Below are positions 9,171 to 18,236 of a DNA stretch of 64,000 bases, piece by piece (within the stretch, counting starts at the first letter, position 1; each line of letters begins with the position of its first letter). Both the position numbers and the translations under genes were made by a program. Source of the DNA: Sulfitobacter donghicola DSW-25 = KCTC 12864 = JCM 14565. Lineage in GTDB: Bacteria > Pseudomonadota > Alphaproteobacteria > Rhodobacterales > Rhodobacteraceae. The notes beneath the pieces are model-generated. The model did no database searches and was not told where the DNA came from. It saw nothing but the letters and a program-made list of their open reading frames with translations. The DNA lies in the NCBI RefSeq assembly GCF_000622405.1, contig NZ_JASF01000005.1, positions 1,116,001 to 1,180,000 on the forward strand. The letters run 5' to 3'.

Positions 9171-11078
9171 ATGAAATACGCTGAAGATCAAACAAAATCC
9201 ATGACGATGGCAGGCCTCAATTTGATCGGTCAGGCCCTCAGCATCTATGACCGAGACCTAAAATTGGTCATTTGTAACGCTCCGTTTCAAACAATTTTTG
9301 ACCTACCAGAATCTCTTGTTACACCCGGGGCAACGTTTCGCGACACCATTACCCACCTCGCCGAAAGGGGCGAATACGGCGAAGTCGATGATTTAGAAAC
9401 ATTTGTACAAGAACGGATCGAACAGGCCCGCGCCTTTGAGCCTCATTATATGGAACGGACACGCGCCAACGGGCGAACCATCTCGGTTGAAGGGTCACCA
9501 TTAGCCGAAGGTGGGTGGGTCACTGTTTACACAGATATTTCTGCCACCAAGGCCCAAGAAGCCCTTTTGCGCGCCCGTTCAGATGCGCTGAGCGATCAAG
9601 TCCTCGCTCATACGGAAAAACTATCCCAGACGAACCGCGAACTGGCTGCGATGATTACAGCGTTGGAAGAAGCCAAACGACAACTCACCGCTGCCGAAGC
9701 CCGCGCCCGCCTTACAACCGAAATGATGCCAGCGCACATCGCCCATGTTGATGCCGCTGGACACTATACATACTCAAACCAACGCCTTAGCACGATCATT
9801 CCTAACCGCCCTTCAAACATATTGGGGCGCCATATCAGGGAGGTTCTGGGCCCCGATAACCATGACAGTGTTTTCGACGCCCTCAACAGCGCATACAGTG
9901 GAACACCCGCCGTTCAGGAATTTACCGATCCAAATAGCGCCCGTCGTATTCGGACAGCGTTTACGCCTGACAGGGCAGACGGCGTCTATATTCTCTCAAT
10001 GGATGTGACCGAAGAAACGCAAACCCGCGCTGCGTTACAACAAACGCACCGGCGCGCTTTGGCGGCACAAATCACATCGGGGCTGGCGCATGACTTCTCG
10101 AACCTGCTCACCATTATTCTGGGGTTACAGTCCCGATTAGGCCGCCTACCCAACGTGCCATCCGGAGCCGCACCTTTAATTGAGGGCACCTTAACCGCTG
10201 CGCGGCGGGGCGGAACGCTTCTGAGCTCGATCGCCCAAATCTCAGACCCGCGCAGTCTGCGGCCCACCGCAACGGACATCTCTGCCATGATGAAGGATTT
10301 GGTTACCCTTGCTGAACCCACGTTACCCCAAGGCACAAAGCTGTCCTTGAAGGTCGATGATATCGGGGTTGTTCTGCTTGATCGTGGGTTGCTGCAGGAT
10401 GGTTTGTTAAACCTGATCTTAAACGCCCGCGATGCAATGGGAGCGGAAGGCGATATCACCCTGAGTGTGCGTAGGGTTCATGATACGAGAATCGAATTCC
10501 AAGTTCAGGACACAGGCCCTGGTTTTTCTGAAACCGCACTTAAACAGGGACTGGATCCGTTTTTCACCACTAAAGGTGCAGAAGGTTCCGGCCTTGGCCT
10601 TCCCATGGTTTACGACACCACAAAACTAGCGGGCGGTGATCTAAAACTTGCCAATACCGCAGAAGGTGCCCGCGTCACGCTATGGCTCCCCTACCGCGAG
10701 CCAGTCCCTGCTACGACTGGTCTGGCGTTATTGGTTGAAGATCGGGATGATCTACGCGCTGTTCTGCGCGATATGCTGATGGAGCAGGGGTATTCGGTTA
10801 TCGAAGCGGTTTCGGCGGATGAGGCGGCGGCGTTACTAGCTGATCTGCCTGACATCACGCTCATTCTGTCTGATCTTCAGCTGGAGGGGGAGGCAACAGG
10901 CATCGATCTGGCAAAAAGGCTAGGCACCGCCAGCCCCCCAATCGTTCTCATGACGTCCCTCCCCTCTGACGCGCCGCTGTTCCTAGAGGCACAGCAACAC
11001 GCGCCCGTTCTCAGGAAACCATTCACTTCAGATGATCTGTCCATGCTTATCATCCCCCAACAGGAAACTTCTTCATGA
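9171..11078 (+). CDS. PAS-domain hybrid sensor histidine kinase
   Basis: 635 aa soluble hybrid kinase with no membrane segment. Order: PAS-7-like domain (about residues 10-125, with ALSIYDRDLKLVICN), a coiled coil (about 130-180), a second PAS (about 185-285), the phospho-acceptor box LAHDFSNLL with His near 307, an ATPase domain (N-box NLILNARDAM, G-box GSGLGLPM) and a C-terminal receiver (LVEDRDD, acceptor Asp in LILSDLQLE). Starts are uncertain: ATG 9171 is used, GTG 9123 and ATG 9201 are alternatives, none with a strong ribosome site. It overlaps the next gene by 4 bp and is divergent from the acyl-CoA synthetase, so it probably senses an internal metabolite and controls that operon (inference). 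Confidence 0.85.
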   Translation: MKYAEDQTKSMTMAGLNLIGQALSIYDRDLKLVICNAPFQTIFDLPESLVTPGATFRDTITHLAERGEYGEVDDLETFVQERIEQARAFEPHYMERTRANGRTISVEGSPLAEGGWVTVYTDISATKAQEALLRARSDALSDQVLAHTEKLSQTNRELAAMITALEEAKRQLTAAEARARLTTEMMPAHIAHVDAAGHYTYSNQRLSTIIPNRPSNILGRHIREVLGPDNHDSVFDALNSAYSGTPAVQEFTDPNSARRIRTAFTPDRADGVYILSMDVTEETQTRAALQQTHRRALAAQITSGLAHDFSNLLTIILGLQSRLGRLPNVPSGAAPLIEGTLTAARRGGTLLSSIAQISDPRSLRPTATDISAMMKDLVTLAEPTLPQGTKLSLKVDDIGVVLLDRGLLQDGLLNLILNARDAMGAEGDITLSVRRVHDTRIEFQVQDTGPGFSETALKQGLDPFFTTKGAEGSGLGLPMVYDTTKLAGGDLKLANTAEGARVTLWLPYREPVPATTGLALLVEDRDDLRAVLRDMLMEQGYSVIEAVSADEAAALLADLPDITLILSDLQLEGEATGIDLAKRLGTASPPIVLMTSLPSDAPLFLEAQQHAPVLRKPFTSDDLSMLIIPQQETSS

Positions 11079-11776
11079 CAAAGCCGCTGGTTAGCATTCT
11101 GGACGACGAGCCTGAAATTCGAACGCTTCTGTCAGACGTTTTACAAGAAGCGGGGTTTGAAACCCAAAGCTTTGGCCGCGCAGCCGCCTTTGAAAAAGCG
11201 CTGGCCCAGCGTACGCCCGATGTATGCCTTGTGGACCTGTCGCTGCCCGATACGGATGGTCTGACCATCGTTCATCGACTGGCCCTAGAGAAAGGTGCCG
11301 TCGTCATCATCATCTCTGGTCGGGCCCAAGTGCAGGACCGCGTTACAGGGTTAGAATTGGGGGCAGACGATTATATCAGCAAACCCTTTGATCCGGCCGA
11401 AGTCGTGGCCCGCATCCGTGCCCGCCTACGCGGGGCCCGCCCTGCAACCCGTACAAGCAACACCGCCACCTTTAATGGCTGGACCGCGCATTTTGATCGC
11501 TACGTTCTGGAAGACGACAGCGGAACGGAAACCCCGTTCAGCCATGCAGAAGGCGAAGTGCTACGCCTATTCTTAGATGCGCCGAAACGCCTGATCAGCC
11601 GCGCACAAATGCAAGAAAGTCTGGGGGGCGCAGCATCAGAAAGCTTTGATCGCGCGATGGATGTTCGAATTTCGCGACTGCGAACCAAACTGCGCGAAGA
11701 CCCTAAAAACCCCCAATTGATCAAAACAATCTATGGCGCGGGATATATATTTTTGGGCGACATATCGTGGATTTAA
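11075..11776 (+). CDS. OmpR/PhoB-type response regulator
   Basis: 233 aa. An N-terminal receiver (acidic pair in LDDEPEIR, phospho-acceptor Asp in CLVDLSLPD, conserved Lys in ISKPFDP) is followed by an OmpR winged helix (about 130-230, ending IKTIYGAGYIF). ATG overlaps the kinase stop (ATGA), which implies coupled translation and a cognate pair. It most likely binds near the divergent promoter before the acyl-CoA synthetase and transporter genes. The target is inferred from position only. Confidence 0.9.
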   Translation: MTKPLVSILDDEPEIRTLLSDVLQEAGFETQSFGRAAAFEKALAQRTPDVCLVDLSLPDTDGLTIVHRLALEKGAVVIIISGRAQVQDRVTGLELGADDYISKPFDPAEVVARIRARLRGARPATRTSNTATFNGWTAHFDRYVLEDDSGTETPFSHAEGEVLRLFLDAPKRLISRAQMQESLGGAASESFDRAMDVRISRLRTKLREDPKNPQLIKTIYGAGYIFLGDISWI

Positions 11777-11782
11777 CCTAAG

Positions 11783-11836
11783 AAAAGGTGGGCAGGTCCG
11801 CGCGGTTTCCCACGAACATGCCCACCATTTTCTTTT
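11783..11836. terminator. Bidirectional terminator between response regulator and fdhA
   Basis: GGTGGGCA pairs with TGCCCACC, with A-rich sequence on the left and ATTTTCTTTTTC on the right. It lies between two convergent genes and would serve both. Confidence 0.7.
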
Positions 11837-11837
11837 T

Positions 11838-14606
11838 CTATTCAGCCGCAATCGGCGCTGCGGCGGCTTCGACCTTCACAGCCGAGAATTTGAACTCGGG
11901 GATCTTGCCATAGGGATCAACCGCAGGGTTTGTCAGTATGTTTGCAGCAGCTTCAACATAAGCAAACGGCAGGAACACCATATCCGGTGACACCGCACGA
12001 TCCATGCGCGCCATGACCTCGATGCTGCCGCGTTTGGTCGTCAGGCGAACCAACTCGCCAGCCTCGACGCCCAATTTGCGCAAGGTCGACGGGTGCAGCG
12101 AACAGTTCGCCTCGGGCTCAACCGCATCCAATACTGTTGAGCGGCGCGTCATGGAGCCTGTGTGCCAGTGCTCTAGCTGACGGCCTGTGGTCAGGATCAT
12201 CGGATATTCTTCGTCCGGTGTATCATCCGGCGCTACGATGCTGGCTGGCGTAAACCGTGCGCGGCCCTCGGCGCGCGGGAAACCATCGGCAAATACAATC
12301 GCCTGACCAGGGTCTTCGGGTGTTAGCGACGGGTAGGTCACCGCGTTTTGCGCCTCCAAACGATCCCACGTGATGTTGTCCAGTGACTTCATGTTCAGCT
12401 TCATCTCGGCGAACACATCTGCAGGTGAAGCATATGACCAATCAAGCCCCAACCGCTTGGCCAGTTCCACTTCGATCCACCAATCCTCGCGTGCATCACC
12501 AGGGGGCGAAACAGCGGGGCGGCCCATCTGGACCTGACGGTTGGTGTTTGTGACTGTACCCGATTTTTCAGCAAAGGCGCTGGCAGGCAAAATCACATCC
12601 GCAAAGTTAGCCGTTTCAGTGATGAAAATGTCCTGCACCACCAGATGATCCAGCTTTGCCAAAGCCCCACGCGCGTGTTCAACATCAGGATCGGACATGG
12701 CAGGGTTTTCGCCCAAAATATACATGCCCCTAATATCGCCATCATGGACCGCATCCAAAATCTCGGTAACGGTCAGACCTTTTTCAGCACTGAAGTCGCC
12801 AGATTTCCAAACATCGGTAAAGGCCGAGCGCACACCATCTTCGGTGACCGACTGATAGTCAGGCAGGAACATCGGGATCAGCCCCGCATCAGAGGCACCT
12901 TGAACGTTGTTTTGCCCGCGCAGCGGGTGCAGACCAGCACCCGGACGGCCAACTTGGCCCGTCATCAATGCAAGGCTGATAAGGCAACGTGCATTGTCTG
13001 TGCCGTGAATGTGCTGGCTAACGCCCATGCCCCAGAAAATCATCGCAGACTGAGCACCCGCAAATGTGCGCGCAACATCACGAAGGGTTTCGGCATCGAT
13101 CCCGCAGACCTCGGCCATTTTTTCTGGGGTGAAGTCCTTTAGGTGCGCTTTCTCAGCGTCCCAATTTTCGGTGTAGGCTTCGATATATTGCTGATCGTAC
13201 AGCCCCTCTTCGGCGATCACATGCATGATCGCGTTCAGCATCGAAACATCTGTACCCGGACGGAACTGCAACATGTGGCTAGAGAACCGTTTGAGCGCCT
13301 GCCCCCGCGGGTCCATCACGATCAACTTGCCACCGCGTTTGGTGAACTGTTTGAAATAGGTCGCAGCAACGGGGTGGTTTTCGATCGGGTTACAGCCAAT
13401 GACGATCGCGACGTCCGAGTTTTCAATCTCGTTAAACGTGGCTGTAACCGCGCCCGATCCCACGTTCTCCATCAACGCGGCAACCGAGGAAGCGTGGCAC
13501 AGGCGTGTACAGTGATCGACGTTGTTATGGCCGAACCCTTGGCGGATCATTTTCTGGAAAAGGTAAGCCTCTTCGTTGGTGCATTTAGCCGAGCCAAAGC
13601 CCGCAACACCTTTGCCGCCGATATCCTTCAAACCCTTGGCCGCGAAATCCAGCGCCTCATCCCAAGTCGCCTCGCGGAAGAACTCTTGCCAGTTACCCGG
13701 ATCAACGTTCAGACCCTTTGCAGGGGCATCTTCGCGGCGGATCAGCGGTTTGCTCAGGCGGTGGTCGTGGTGGATATAGTCAAAGCCGAAACGCCCTTTG
13801 ACGCAGAGGCGCCCTTCGTTTGCTGGGCCATTGATGCCCTCAACGTATTTGACCTTGTCGTCTTTGATCTTCAGCGAGATTTGGCAACCAACACCACAGA
13901 AGGGGCAGATGCTCTCGACTTCTTTGTCAAAATCCGCGCTATCGCCCACCTGATTTTCATCAACCACAGTCGATGGCATTAACGCACCAGTTGGGCAGGC
14001 CTGAACACACTCACCACAGGCAACGCAGCTGGAGGTGCCCATCGGGTCCGCCATGTCAAACGTTGGATAGCTGTCGTGACCGCGACCCGACATGCCAATT
14101 ACATCATTCACCTGCACCTCGCGGCACGCGCGAACACAGAGGCCGCAGGAAATACAGGCATCCAGATTGACGCTCATCGCGACGTGGCTGTCATCCAACA
14201 GGGGAATGCGGCCTTCTTCCAGCTTGGGAAAGCGGCTTTCGCTGACGCCGTTCATCTCGGCCATGTCCCACATGTGGCTGGATTTATCGTGCGAGATTTC
14301 TTTCTCTGGCTGATCGGCCATCAACAACTCAACAACCATCTTGCGGGCGTTTTCGGCGCGCGCGTTATTGGTGACAACAACCATACCCTCGGAGGGTTCA
14401 CGAATACAGGACGCCGCCAAGGTACGCTCGCCCTCGATCTCAACCATACAGGCGCGGCAATTGCCGTCTGGGCGATACCCCGGAGCAGGCTTGTGACACA
14501 GATGCGGGATCTTTAGCCCACGCCCATTTGCCACTTCCCAGATCGTCAATCCGGCTTCCGCCTCGACAGTTTTACCATCAAGCGTGAATGTAACCTTATC
14601 CGTCAT
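11838..14606 (-). CDS. fdhA: NAD-type formate dehydrogenase alpha (molybdopterin) subunit
   Basis: 922 aa. Order: a 2Fe-2S ferredoxin-like domain (about 1-80, HLCHKPAPGYRPDGNCRAC), a His-Cys cluster region, two 4Fe-4S motifs (CISCGLCVRAC and CVACGECVQAC), then the molybdopterin domain with CPFCGVGC and GRLCVKGRFG. The Mo ligand position reads TRLCHASS, so it is a Cys enzyme, not selenocysteine. This is the FdsA-type layout that passes electrons from formate to an NAD-binding diaphorase. ATG 14606 follows AGAGGAG; the longer reading to 14810 crosses the divergent promoter region. No fdsB, fdsG or fdhD is adjacent, so partners must be elsewhere. Confidence 0.92.
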   Translation of the reverse strand: MTDKVTFTLDGKTVEAEAGLTIWEVANGRGLKIPHLCHKPAPGYRPDGNCRACMVEIEGERTLAASCIREPSEGMVVVTNNARAENARKMVVELLMADQPEKEISHDKSSHMWDMAEMNGVSESRFPKLEEGRIPLLDDSHVAMSVNLDACISCGLCVRACREVQVNDVIGMSGRGHDSYPTFDMADPMGTSSCVACGECVQACPTGALMPSTVVDENQVGDSADFDKEVESICPFCGVGCQISLKIKDDKVKYVEGINGPANEGRLCVKGRFGFDYIHHDHRLSKPLIRREDAPAKGLNVDPGNWQEFFREATWDEALDFAAKGLKDIGGKGVAGFGSAKCTNEEAYLFQKMIRQGFGHNNVDHCTRLCHASSVAALMENVGSGAVTATFNEIENSDVAIVIGCNPIENHPVAATYFKQFTKRGGKLIVMDPRGQALKRFSSHMLQFRPGTDVSMLNAIMHVIAEEGLYDQQYIEAYTENWDAEKAHLKDFTPEKMAEVCGIDAETLRDVARTFAGAQSAMIFWGMGVSQHIHGTDNARCLISLALMTGQVGRPGAGLHPLRGQNNVQGASDAGLIPMFLPDYQSVTEDGVRSAFTDVWKSGDFSAEKGLTVTEILDAVHDGDIRGMYILGENPAMSDPDVEHARGALAKLDHLVVQDIFITETANFADVILPASAFAEKSGTVTNTNRQVQMGRPAVSPPGDAREDWWIEVELAKRLGLDWSYASPADVFAEMKLNMKSLDNITWDRLEAQNAVTYPSLTPEDPGQAIVFADGFPRAEGRARFTPASIVAPDDTPDEEYPMILTTGRQLEHWHTGSMTRRSTVLDAVEPEANCSLHPSTLRKLGVEAGELVRLTTKRGSIEVMARMDRAVSPDMVFLPFAYVEAAANILTNPAVDPYGKIPEFKFSAVKVEAAAAPIAAE

Positions 14607-14783
14607 AACGAGACTCCTCTTAAGCGGTTTAAGCCGTTCTAATCCCGCAACTGCGATCCAGAAGGGCTGTTCCCGACACGAGACTTCGCATTTCCGCCAT
14701 GAGATGGCTCCGAAGTTTCCGATACGCCTCTTTCGCCCCTTTACGACCTCCCCTATCAAGGACGGGAAATCACAGGAGCGCTT

Positions 14784-15437
14784 ATGTCTACCATCACTCT
14801 TATCCGTCACGGTCAGGCGAATTCCACAGCGACCGACGAAGCAAGCTATGACCGCCTAAGTGATCTGGGGCACGAGCAGGCAAAATGGCTAGGCGATCAC
14901 CTGCGTGACACGCGCGCGCATAACACCCGTCTGTTTACCGGCACCCTACAGCGCCACATCGAAACTGCCGATGGTATGGCAACTGGCCTTGCCCCTACCC
15001 GCGACGCCCGATTGAACGAGTTGGAGTATTTCACCCTCGCCAATTTGATGGAACAACAACATGGCATTCCATTTCCCACCGAACAGCCCCAATTCATCGA
15101 TCACCTCCCACAGGTTCTAAAACACTGGAGAGATGACAAATTGGAAGGCGCACCAGAAACGTATGACCAGTTTCAATCCCGCATCCGCGATGCTTTGAAA
15201 GAGATCGCAGCCGATACCGGCCCAGCGCTGGTCGTGACGTCTGGCGGGTTGATTGCGCATGTCATCGGGCAGCAGATGGAGCTCAGCATCGAAGCCACAG
15301 CACGAACGGCGATCGCGATCTTTCACACTTCGATGCATCAACTGCACCCGATTGGCGGGCACCTGTCACCGGTTCTATTCAATGCCACACCGCATCTGGA
15401 TACACCGTCACGCAACCTGTCCAAAACGAACATCTAG
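14784..15437 (+). CDS. Histidine phosphatase (phosphoglycerate mutase-like) protein
   Basis: 217 aa. The N-terminal TLIRHGQAN is the RHG motif with the phospho-accepting His near residue 9; the ELEYF region carries the general acid and TSGGLIAHVIG is the late motif with the second His. It is close to the SixA/cobC-like branch of small acid phosphatases; substrate unknown. ATG 14784 follows CAGGAGCG. It is divergent from fdhA and 12 bp before the GST gene. Confidence 0.85.
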   Translation: MSTITLIRHGQANSTATDEASYDRLSDLGHEQAKWLGDHLRDTRAHNTRLFTGTLQRHIETADGMATGLAPTRDARLNELEYFTLANLMEQQHGIPFPTEQPQFIDHLPQVLKHWRDDKLEGAPETYDQFQSRIRDALKEIAADTGPALVVTSGGLIAHVIGQQMELSIEATARTAIAIFHTSMHQLHPIGGHLSPVLFNATPHLDTPSRNLSKTNI

Positions 15438-15449
15438 AAAGGCCTTAAT

Positions 15450-16067
15450 GTGAATTTATTCTATGCAAACGGCACCATCTCAATCGCACCCGCGATAGCC
15501 TTGCTTGAGGCTGGTATCGAACATGATCTTACGCGCATTGATTTTGCTAGTGCGGGTCAATCACAACCCGAATATTTGGCAATAAACCCCAAAGGCCGTG
15601 TTCCTGCCCTTGTCCTGAAAACCGGAGAGGTTTTGACCGAAACGGGAGCCTTGCTAGACTATATCGCTGCCAAATCAACGACGGCAAAACTGGTTCCACA
15701 GGCGCCTGAAACCGCAGCCCATATGCGAAGCGTCATGTATTATCTTGCCTCGACCATGCACGTCGCCCATGCCCATAAAATGCGGGGAAGCCGCTGGGCG
15801 GATAATGAGGCCAGCTTTGCTGACATGACCGCTAAAGTCCCCGAAACCATGGCTGCCTGCGCCGCCTATGTTGAATCTGAATGCCTAAAAGGTGACTACG
15901 TCTGTGGCGCGGAATTTTCTATCGCTGATGCTTACCTGTTTATCGTTTGCAGTTGGCTCAGCGGCGATGGCGTGAACCTTGATGATTTCCCGATCATCAC
16001 TGCATTTATGAACAGGATGGAAGAACGCGCCAGCGTCAAAACCATGCGCGCCAAAGGGATGCTATAG
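15450..16067 (+). CDS. Glutathione S-transferase family protein
   Basis: 205 aa. An N-terminal thioredoxin-like domain (about 1-75, with the cis-Pro stretch GRVPALVLKTGEVLTETGALL) is followed by an all-helical C-terminal domain with the N-capping-like SIADAYLF. Such proteins conjugate or reduce small electrophiles with glutathione. The start is a GTG at 15450 after AGAAAGG. It follows the phosphatase closely and probably shares its promoter. Confidence 0.88.
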   Translation: MNLFYANGTISIAPAIALLEAGIEHDLTRIDFASAGQSQPEYLAINPKGRVPALVLKTGEVLTETGALLDYIAAKSTTAKLVPQAPETAAHMRSVMYYLASTMHVAHAHKMRGSRWADNEASFADMTAKVPETMAACAAYVESECLKGDYVCGAEFSIADAYLFIVCSWLSGDGVNLDDFPIITAFMNRMEERASVKTMRAKGML

Positions 16068-16123
16068 GCGCGCGTTCTATTGCGAACTGCCACCTTTCGG
16101 CAGGTGCCCCCTAAAACATCAAA

Positions 16124-16143
16124 TGCCGCCCCGAGGGGCGGCA
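16124..16143. terminator. GC-rich hairpin between convergent GST and SDR genes
   Basis: TGCCGCCCC pairs with GGGGCGGCA around a 2-base loop. There is no clear U-run on either side, so it is a weak terminator candidate or an insulating hairpin. Confidence 0.45.
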
Positions 16144-16168
16144 CCGTTGGGTCAAATGACCATCTTTT

Positions 16169-16900
16169 TCACCCCAGCAGGCGGTAATACACCCAATCTG
16201 GCAAAAACTGACATGCCCGAACCAAGGACGACAACCCAAACGGAAAGCTCTTTTTGAACTTATCCGTGTTCATGTGCTCAAAGATTTCGCGCGCCGCGTC
16301 TTCTGGTTCCATCTGTTGCGGCATCCAAAAGCTGTTTTGTTCAGTCATCTGCGTTTTGACAAAGCCAGGGTTAACAACCTGAACCTTAACGCCAGTGCTG
16401 CGCAGATCAGCATACATGCTTTCTGCCAAAGACAACGTCGCCGCCTTTGATGCCGCATAACCGACTGATTTTCGCAAACCACGGTAGGCCGCTAGGCTTG
16501 AGGTGATAACGATATGCCCCTCATCACGGTCTGTCATTGATGGCACAACCTGCCCCATCACACGCATCAAACCGGTGAAATTGACATCAGCCATAGCTTC
16601 ACCTTGCTCGGCGTTCCAATTTTTGGCGCTAAAGGGGTAATAGACACCAGCAAGGTAAATAACGCCGTCGACAGCACCCACTTCTTGCGCTGCTTTTTGT
16701 ACGCTTGCGGTATCGGTCACATCTAGCGGCACAAACTGCGATTTGCCTGGCAGATTATTCGCTACATCTTCCAGCTTACTGGCCGTGCGTGCCGACAGGA
16801 CGACTTCCGCACCCGCACGGCTTAGCTGATGGGCCAAAGCTGCGCCTATACCGTCGCTTGCGCCGATCAACCAATATCGTTTGCCTTGCCATTGCGTCAT
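16169..16900 (-). CDS. Short-chain dehydrogenase/reductase (SDR)
   Basis: 243 aa classical SDR. The nucleotide loop appears as IGASDGIGAALA (about 10-21), the catalytic Ser in ITSSLAAYRG and the YAASK motif near residue 145, then the PGFVKTQMTE segment. It oxidises or reduces an alcohol or ketone with NAD(P); substrate unknown. ATG 16900 is preceded by AAGGAAG; the longer reading to 16945 has no such site. The C-terminal tail (SLVRACQFLPDWVYYRLLG) resembles the amphipathic ends of membrane-associated SDRs. Confidence 0.88.
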   Translation of the reverse strand: MTQWQGKRYWLIGASDGIGAALAHQLSRAGAEVVLSARTASKLEDVANNLPGKSQFVPLDVTDTASVQKAAQEVGAVDGVIYLAGVYYPFSAKNWNAEQGEAMADVNFTGLMRVMGQVVPSMTDRDEGHIVITSSLAAYRGLRKSVGYAASKAATLSLAESMYADLRSTGVKVQVVNPGFVKTQMTEQNSFWMPQQMEPEDAAREIFEHMNTDKFKKSFPFGLSSLVRACQFLPDWVYYRLLG

Positions 16901-17057
16901 GCTGTTCTTCCTTTGCCTTTGGTATTTCCATTCTGGTAGCACCACTGCTTTTGGTGCACCTCAGTTAATCAGCTAATATTGCGGTGGATATTTCAAAACC
17001 CCAAAGCAGAGCAAAAACTGCACAAAAAATTGGCAGTCGTACGCGCCTACTCATTGC

Positions 17058-18236
17058 TCAAGACGGCGGTCCTTTGGTCTTGTGAATAGGCAGCGGCATG
17101 TCCTCGCCAGTCACCTCTTCGAAATCAAAGTTATCCAAACGCGCAGCGCGTTTGCCAGCACGTTCCGCTGCGGTTCCAATCCCTTCCAAATCATCGCGCG
17201 CTTGGCGGAAATGCGTATCAAGTTTACCCACGCGCTCCACCACCAACTCAACGTCGCGATGCAAGAGGCGCAATGTCTTGCGGATTTCCCCCGCCTGTTC
17301 GCGCATTCGCGCGTCTTTTAGAATGGCGCGCATGGTGTTCAGGGTCGCCATGCAGGTCGTTGGCGATACGATCCACACCCGCGCATCAAACCCTTCGCGC
17401 ACCAGCTCTGGGAAGTTCGCATGAAGCTCTGCATAGACGGCCTCTGACGGCAGAAACATCAGCGCTCCATCGGCTGTTTCTCCATCCAAGATGTACTTTT
17501 CTGCAATGTCACGAATGTGCTTTCGAACGCTGGTCCGCATGTTCGCAACGGCAGATTTCAGCTCCCAATCCGATTGCGCGCGGTGCAATGCTTCATAGGC
17601 TTCCAGCGGAAATTTGGCGTCTATCACAATCGGCCCTGGAGGGTTGGGCAGATGGATCAAGCAATCGGCTCTGCGCCCGTTGCTCAGCGTTTTTTGCATG
17701 GTGTAACTGTCAGAGGGTAGCGCCTTTGACACGATGTCATTCAGCTGAATTTCACCAAACGCGCCGCGCGTTTGTTTGTTGCTCAGGATATCCTGCAAAG
17801 ACAAAACATCCCCCGACAGTTTGGTGATGTTGTTCTGCGCCTTATCAATGACGGCCAGCCGCTCTTGTAGCTGGGTCAGGCTGGTTGTCGTCCGTTGTGC
17901 TGATCCATGCAGACTTTGATTGGTGCGTTCTTGCATCTGGGCCAGCTGCTGCTGCATCTGCAATTGAACGGTGGCCAGCCGTGTCTCGAGGCTTTGGATC
18001 AGTTGTGTTTGCGCGTGCGCTTGTGTGTCAGACACGGTTTGCAGGTTTCCACGCAACTGCTCTTGGCCACTGCCAAGACGGTGAAGCTGCTGCGACAACG
18101 GCGCAGGGATACGCGTTGGGCGCAGGAGCACGAGGCACAGTAAAACCAGCACCAGACAAAGGATGCCAATGCCAATGGCCAGCCCCAGAACAACGGGATC
18201 GTTCAGATCAAACTGCACTTCGCCTAGCTGGATCAT
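17058..18236 (-). CDS. rmuC: DNA recombination protein RmuC
   Basis: 392 aa. One N-terminal membrane segment (about 15-38) is followed by a Gln-rich coiled coil (about 45-130) and a nuclease-like RmuC core with GAFGEIQLNDIV, VIDAKFPLEAYEAL and FLPSEAVYAEL. RmuC limits inversions at short repeats in E. coli. Its ATG overlaps the mutL stop by 4 bp, so translation is coupled; the pairing with mutL makes a DNA-maintenance operon. Confidence 0.92.
   Translation of the reverse strand: MIQLGEVQFDLNDPVVLGLAIGIGILCLVLVLLCLVLLRPTRIPAPLSQQLHRLGSGQEQLRGNLQTVSDTQAHAQTQLIQSLETRLATVQLQMQQQLAQMQERTNQSLHGSAQRTTTSLTQLQERLAVIDKAQNNITKLSGDVLSLQDILSNKQTRGAFGEIQLNDIVSKALPSDSYTMQKTLSNGRRADCLIHLPNPPGPIVIDAKFPLEAYEALHRAQSDWELKSAVANMRTSVRKHIRDIAEKYILDGETADGALMFLPSEAVYAELHANFPELVREGFDARVWIVSPTTCMATLNTMRAILKDARMREQAGEIRKTLRLLHRDVELVVERVGKLDTHFRQARDDLEGIGTAAERAGKRAARLDNFDFEEVTGEDMPLPIHKTKGPPS

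Noticed and set aside
13500..13560. Possible selenocysteine site in formate dehydrogenase
   Set aside because: The residue at the Mo ligand position is encoded by a Cys codon, not TGA.
13143..13982. 279-codon ORF antisense to the formate dehydrogenase gene
   Set aside because: It mirrors a well-supported molybdopterin domain and shows no family features.
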